Positions 61,706 to 64,000 of a DNA stretch of 64,000 bases are shown piece after piece. Within the stretch, counting starts at the first letter, position 1, and each line of letters opens with the position of its first letter. The translations under genes were made by a program, and so were the position numbers. Origin of the DNA: CAYOUV01 sp963790075 (GTDB taxonomy: Bacteria > Chloroflexota > Anaerolineae > Anaerolineales > Villigracilaceae). Under the pieces are notes generated by a model. The model searched no databases. It was not told where the DNA came from and saw only the letters and a program-made list of their open reading frames with translations. Where the stretch lies: NCBI GenBank assembly GCA_963790075.1, contig CAWBNG010000004.1, positions 806,001-870,000 of the forward strand. Reading direction: 5' to 3'.

Positions 61706-62690
61706 GCGTTGCGATCAAGCTGATTAACAGCAAACCACTTGCCAGCCAGGCCAGTACGACTTCTGGTGGATTCATCAGCATATCCACAATCGGAACAGGT
61801 GGGGTACGCATGGCAGCAACCGGTGCGGTGGGAATTTCCCGTTGTCCAAACAGGAATTCGCGCAGGGCTTGGATCGAATCGGGGCGCTGGTCCGGGTGTA
61901 ATGACATGGCCCATAAAATTGCCCGTTCTGTACGTGTGCTGACGGACGGGTTAATACGGCGAGGCGGGGTCAGACTCTCAGGATCCAAAAATCGTCGGCG
62001 TGCGTCGGCCGGTGGTTCGTTGGTCAGCAGGTGGTACAAAGTGGCGCCAAAGGCATAGATGTCTGTGCGGACATCAGTGTGGGTACCATCGCCACCATAC
62101 TGCTCAAGCGGTGTGTAAAGCGCCGTTCCCTGCCCCTGGATGACCGTGATGGTGACTTCCTCTGGAGCCATGACTTTCACCAGGCCAAAGTCGACCAGTT
62201 TTATCAAGCCATTTGGAGTGATCTTTAGATTGCTGGGTTTGATATCGCGGTGCACGATGGGCGGGACCTGACTGTGCAGATAAGATAAGGCGTCAGCAAG
62301 CTGGTTGATCCAACCTAAGACCTCTGTCTCGGGAAGGAAACGTTTTTGTTGGCGGGCTTCGAGCATGATGGTGCGCAAATCCTTACCCGGGATGTAGTCC
62401 ATGACCAGGTAATCGCGTCGTTCATAAGTAAAGAAATCAGAGACCTTCGGCAGGTTGGGATGATCCAGGCGCGCGAGGACTGTAGCCTCGCGTAGAAACT
62501 GTTCGCGGGCCTCTTCCAGAACATTATCGGGAAGGTTGCGATCGTGTTCCACTTCCTTGAGCGCACATAAGCGTCCCTCCAGGCGCTGATCATCGGCGAG
62601 ATAAATATTTCCCATTCCGCCTTGACCGATGCGATCATGGATGTGGTAACGATTGCGCAGTACCTCTCCAGGTTTGAGGGAAAGAGGCAT
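61695..62690 (-). CDS. Ser/Thr protein kinase, PknB-like
   Basis: A 331-residue Hanks-type kinase. Gly loop IGQGGMGNIY, Lys45 in ALKEVE, HRD 147-149 in VHRDIKPSN, DFG 167-169, and a C-terminal membrane helix (VVLAWLASGLLLISLIATL). There is no extracellular sensor after the helix. It overlaps the convergent GH3-like gene by 11 bases. The gene divergent to it encodes an FHA-wHTH protein, the likely phospho-reader. Confidence 0.93.
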   Translation of the reverse strand: MPLSLKPGEVLRNRYHIHDRIGQGGMGNIYLADDQRLEGRLCALKEVEHDRNLPDNVLEEAREQFLREATVLARLDHPNLPKVSDFFTYERRDYLVMDYIPGKDLRTIMLEARQQKRFLPETEVLGWINQLADALSYLHSQVPPIVHRDIKPSNLKITPNGLIKLVDFGLVKVMAPEEVTITVIQGQGTALYTPLEQYGGDGTHTDVRTDIYAFGATLYHLLTNEPPADARRRFLDPESLTPPRRINPSVSTRTERAILWAMSLHPDQRPDSIQALREFLFGQREIPTAPVAAMRTPPVPIVDMLMNPPEVVLAWLASGLLLISLIATLSR

Positions 62691-62905
62691 ATGCCATCCT
62701 TGAAATCCAGCTACGTCAAATTACAGCCCAGAATTGTCGACTCCCAAGTGCAGATCCTTCTGGTTTTAAATCGCAACTGGTTATTTGGAGAGTGAATTCC
62801 ATGCAGTTTTGGATTTCGGCGTGGTTGCTGCACAGAAACGTATTTTCTGCTATATTATAAACGTCTTTATATGCTATATAATAATTTTAACTAATTTGAG
62901 GCATT

Positions 62906-63559
62906 ATGGAATTTCCGATCGAAGAATATCCCATGCTGGTTGCACAAGAAGGACCGTTGAATGGACAGCGCTGGCCGCTGACCCATGCGATTGTAATGGG
63001 TCGCGAACCAGGATGTGATTTAATCGTTCCGGACCGGCAAGTTTCACGTTATCATGCCCGCATCACGCCGACGACAGAGGGTGTCATTTTAGAGGACCTT
63101 GGTAGTAAAAACGGTACCCATCATAATGGGGTTGCGTTAAATGCTCCGGTGGTTTTACAAGATGGTGATGTGGTGCAAATAGCCCTGATCCAGCAGTTTT
63201 TGTTCCTGACCTCGGACGCCACCATGCCGCTGACGGAAGCGAGTGCCCGGTCGGGTCGTTTAATGATCGATGCCCGATCGCGTCGCGTTTGGATCAACCA
63301 GCAGCAGGTTGTGCCGCCTCTTTCAGCGCAGCAGTTTCGCTTGTTGTGGAAACTCTATGACAAACAAGGCGAAGTTGTACCACGCCCGGAATTGATCGCC
63401 GCGGTTTGGGGCGAGGAGGAAGCTGCCGGGGTTTCCGACCAGGCGCTGGATGCCTTGATCCGCCGTCTGCGGGACCGCCTGGCAAGTATCGATCCAACGC
63501 ACCAGTATATAGATACGGTGCGCGGACACGGCATCCGCCTTGACAACCCGCCTGCCTGA
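62906..63559 (+). CDS. FHA domain fused to an OmpR-type DNA-binding domain
   Basis: A 217-residue regulator: FHA domain about 20-100 (IVMGREPGCDLIVPD, then QVSRYHARI and EDLGSKNGT), and a C-terminal winged helix about 115-215 (LSAQQFRLLWKLYDKQGEVVPR, then VRGHGIRLD). It would bind a phosphothreonine partner and DNA. EmbR of actinobacteria combines the same modules in the opposite order. It is divergent from a PknB-like kinase gene; regulation by that kinase is inferred. TGAGG precedes ATG 62906. Confidence 0.93.
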   Translation: MEFPIEEYPMLVAQEGPLNGQRWPLTHAIVMGREPGCDLIVPDRQVSRYHARITPTTEGVILEDLGSKNGTHHNGVALNAPVVLQDGDVVQIALIQQFLFLTSDATMPLTEASARSGRLMIDARSRRVWINQQQVVPPLSAQQFRLLWKLYDKQGEVVPRPELIAAVWGEEEAAGVSDQALDALIRRLRDRLASIDPTHQYIDTVRGHGIRLDNPPA

Positions 63560-63568
63560 AATCATTTT

Positions 63569-64000
63569 ATGTCTCAATTACCTCTGGATCAGATCCTCTT
63601 GGGGGACTGTATCAAAGTTCTCGAATCCCTTCCTGATAAATCCGTCGATCTGATTTTCGCCGATCCACCCTATAACTTGCAACTCTCCAAAGATTTGTGG
63701 CGTCCCAATTTAACGCGGGTTAACGCGGTGGACGATACTTGGGATCAATTCGATAGTTTTGAGGCTTACGACGCCTTCACCAGGGACTGGCTGATGGCCT
63801 GCCGCCGTGTACTAAAGGACACCGGGTCATTGTGGGTGATCGGTACTTACCACAATATTTTTCGTGTTGGACGCGTTTTGCAGGATCTGGGATTTTGGAT
63901 TTTAAATGATGTGATCTGGATCAAAACCAATCCAATGCCGAATTTTCGCGGTGTACGCTTTACGAATGCTCACGAAACCCTGATATGGGCTCAAAAGCAC
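63569..64000 (+). CDS. CcrM-like adenine DNA methyltransferase, cut by window edge
   Basis: The first 144 codons of a beta-class N6-adenine methyltransferase. DPPY at residues 32-35 (IFADPPYNLQL) is the catalytic motif IV. The stretches DDTWDQFDSFEAYDAF, WVIGTYHNIFRVG and NPMPNFRGVRFTNAHETLIWA follow the HinfI/CcrM group closely. These recognise GANTC; CcrM controls the cell cycle in alphaproteobacteria. No restriction gene is visible before it, so an orphan methylase is possible, but the rest lies outside the window. No Shine-Dalgarno is seen. Confidence 0.9.
   Translation, partial: MSQLPLDQILLGDCIKVLESLPDKSVDLIFADPPYNLQLSKDLWRPNLTRVNAVDDTWDQFDSFEAYDAFTRDWLMACRRVLKDTGSLWVIGTYHNIFRVGRVLQDLGFWILNDVIWIKTNPMPNFRGVRFTNAHETLIWAQKH

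Overview
The window looks like chromosomal DNA of a Chloroflexota bacterium, most likely class Anaerolineae. The support is inference from gene content, with no database search behind it. It has DUF5317 and Os1348-type small proteins, Thr/Pro-rich lipoproteins and LysM proteins, a giant MalT/SARP-type regulator, a beta-propeller sensor kinase, CPBP proteases, NnrS-like proteins, and many promoters whose -10 box sits directly in front of the start codon. Housekeeping genes (obg, argS, rpsT, uvrA, a CcrM-like methylase) lie among accessory genes. No tRNA, rRNA, CRISPR array, insertion sequence or prophage was seen.

Layout. 0-10 kb: a STAS-like protein, a LiaF-TM/GIN pair, then a reverse-strand run of MalT/BTAD regulator, a 47-residue hydrophobic peptide, DUF5317, an Os1348-like small protein and an HD-GYP protein (a possible peptide-signalling unit), then an amidase. 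10-20 kb: a 14-blade propeller histidine kinase with its NarL-type regulator, an M29 aminopeptidase, a CPBP protease, an acetyltransferase-like protein and membrane proteins. 19.7-34 kb: a GH13 enzyme, lipoproteins, a chimeric LLM/UbiA remnant, an FtsB-like protein, a CoA-transferase, NnrS-like and oxidase-like membrane proteins, DUF362, obg and bioY. In this stretch at least six reading-frame breaks, and probably a seventh at 34.01 kb, are each explained by one extra base. That points to sequence error rather than decay.

34-42.5 kb: a CAP/LysM protein and YjbQ, then a reverse-strand locus: histidine kinase, response regulator, TasA-like secreted protein, an 826-residue signal peptidase-DUF5305-EAL fusion, and two RTX-repeat secreted proteins. 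I consider this the strongest candidate for an undescribed system. It would couple regulated export of a small set of surface or matrix proteins to a dedicated signal peptidase that carries a degenerate c-di-GMP-type (EAL) domain. 42.5-50 kb: a cDPGS-like GTPase, argS, rpsT, a LysM protein and uvrA. 50-64 kb: an ECF sigma factor with degV, an S41 protease, a GT2 glycosyltransferase, a tightly coupled run (leader peptide, AAA ATPase, GDPD, threonine dehydratase, GH3-like protein), a Ser/Thr kinase facing an FHA-winged-helix regulator, and the start of a CcrM-like DNA methyltransferase cut by the window edge.
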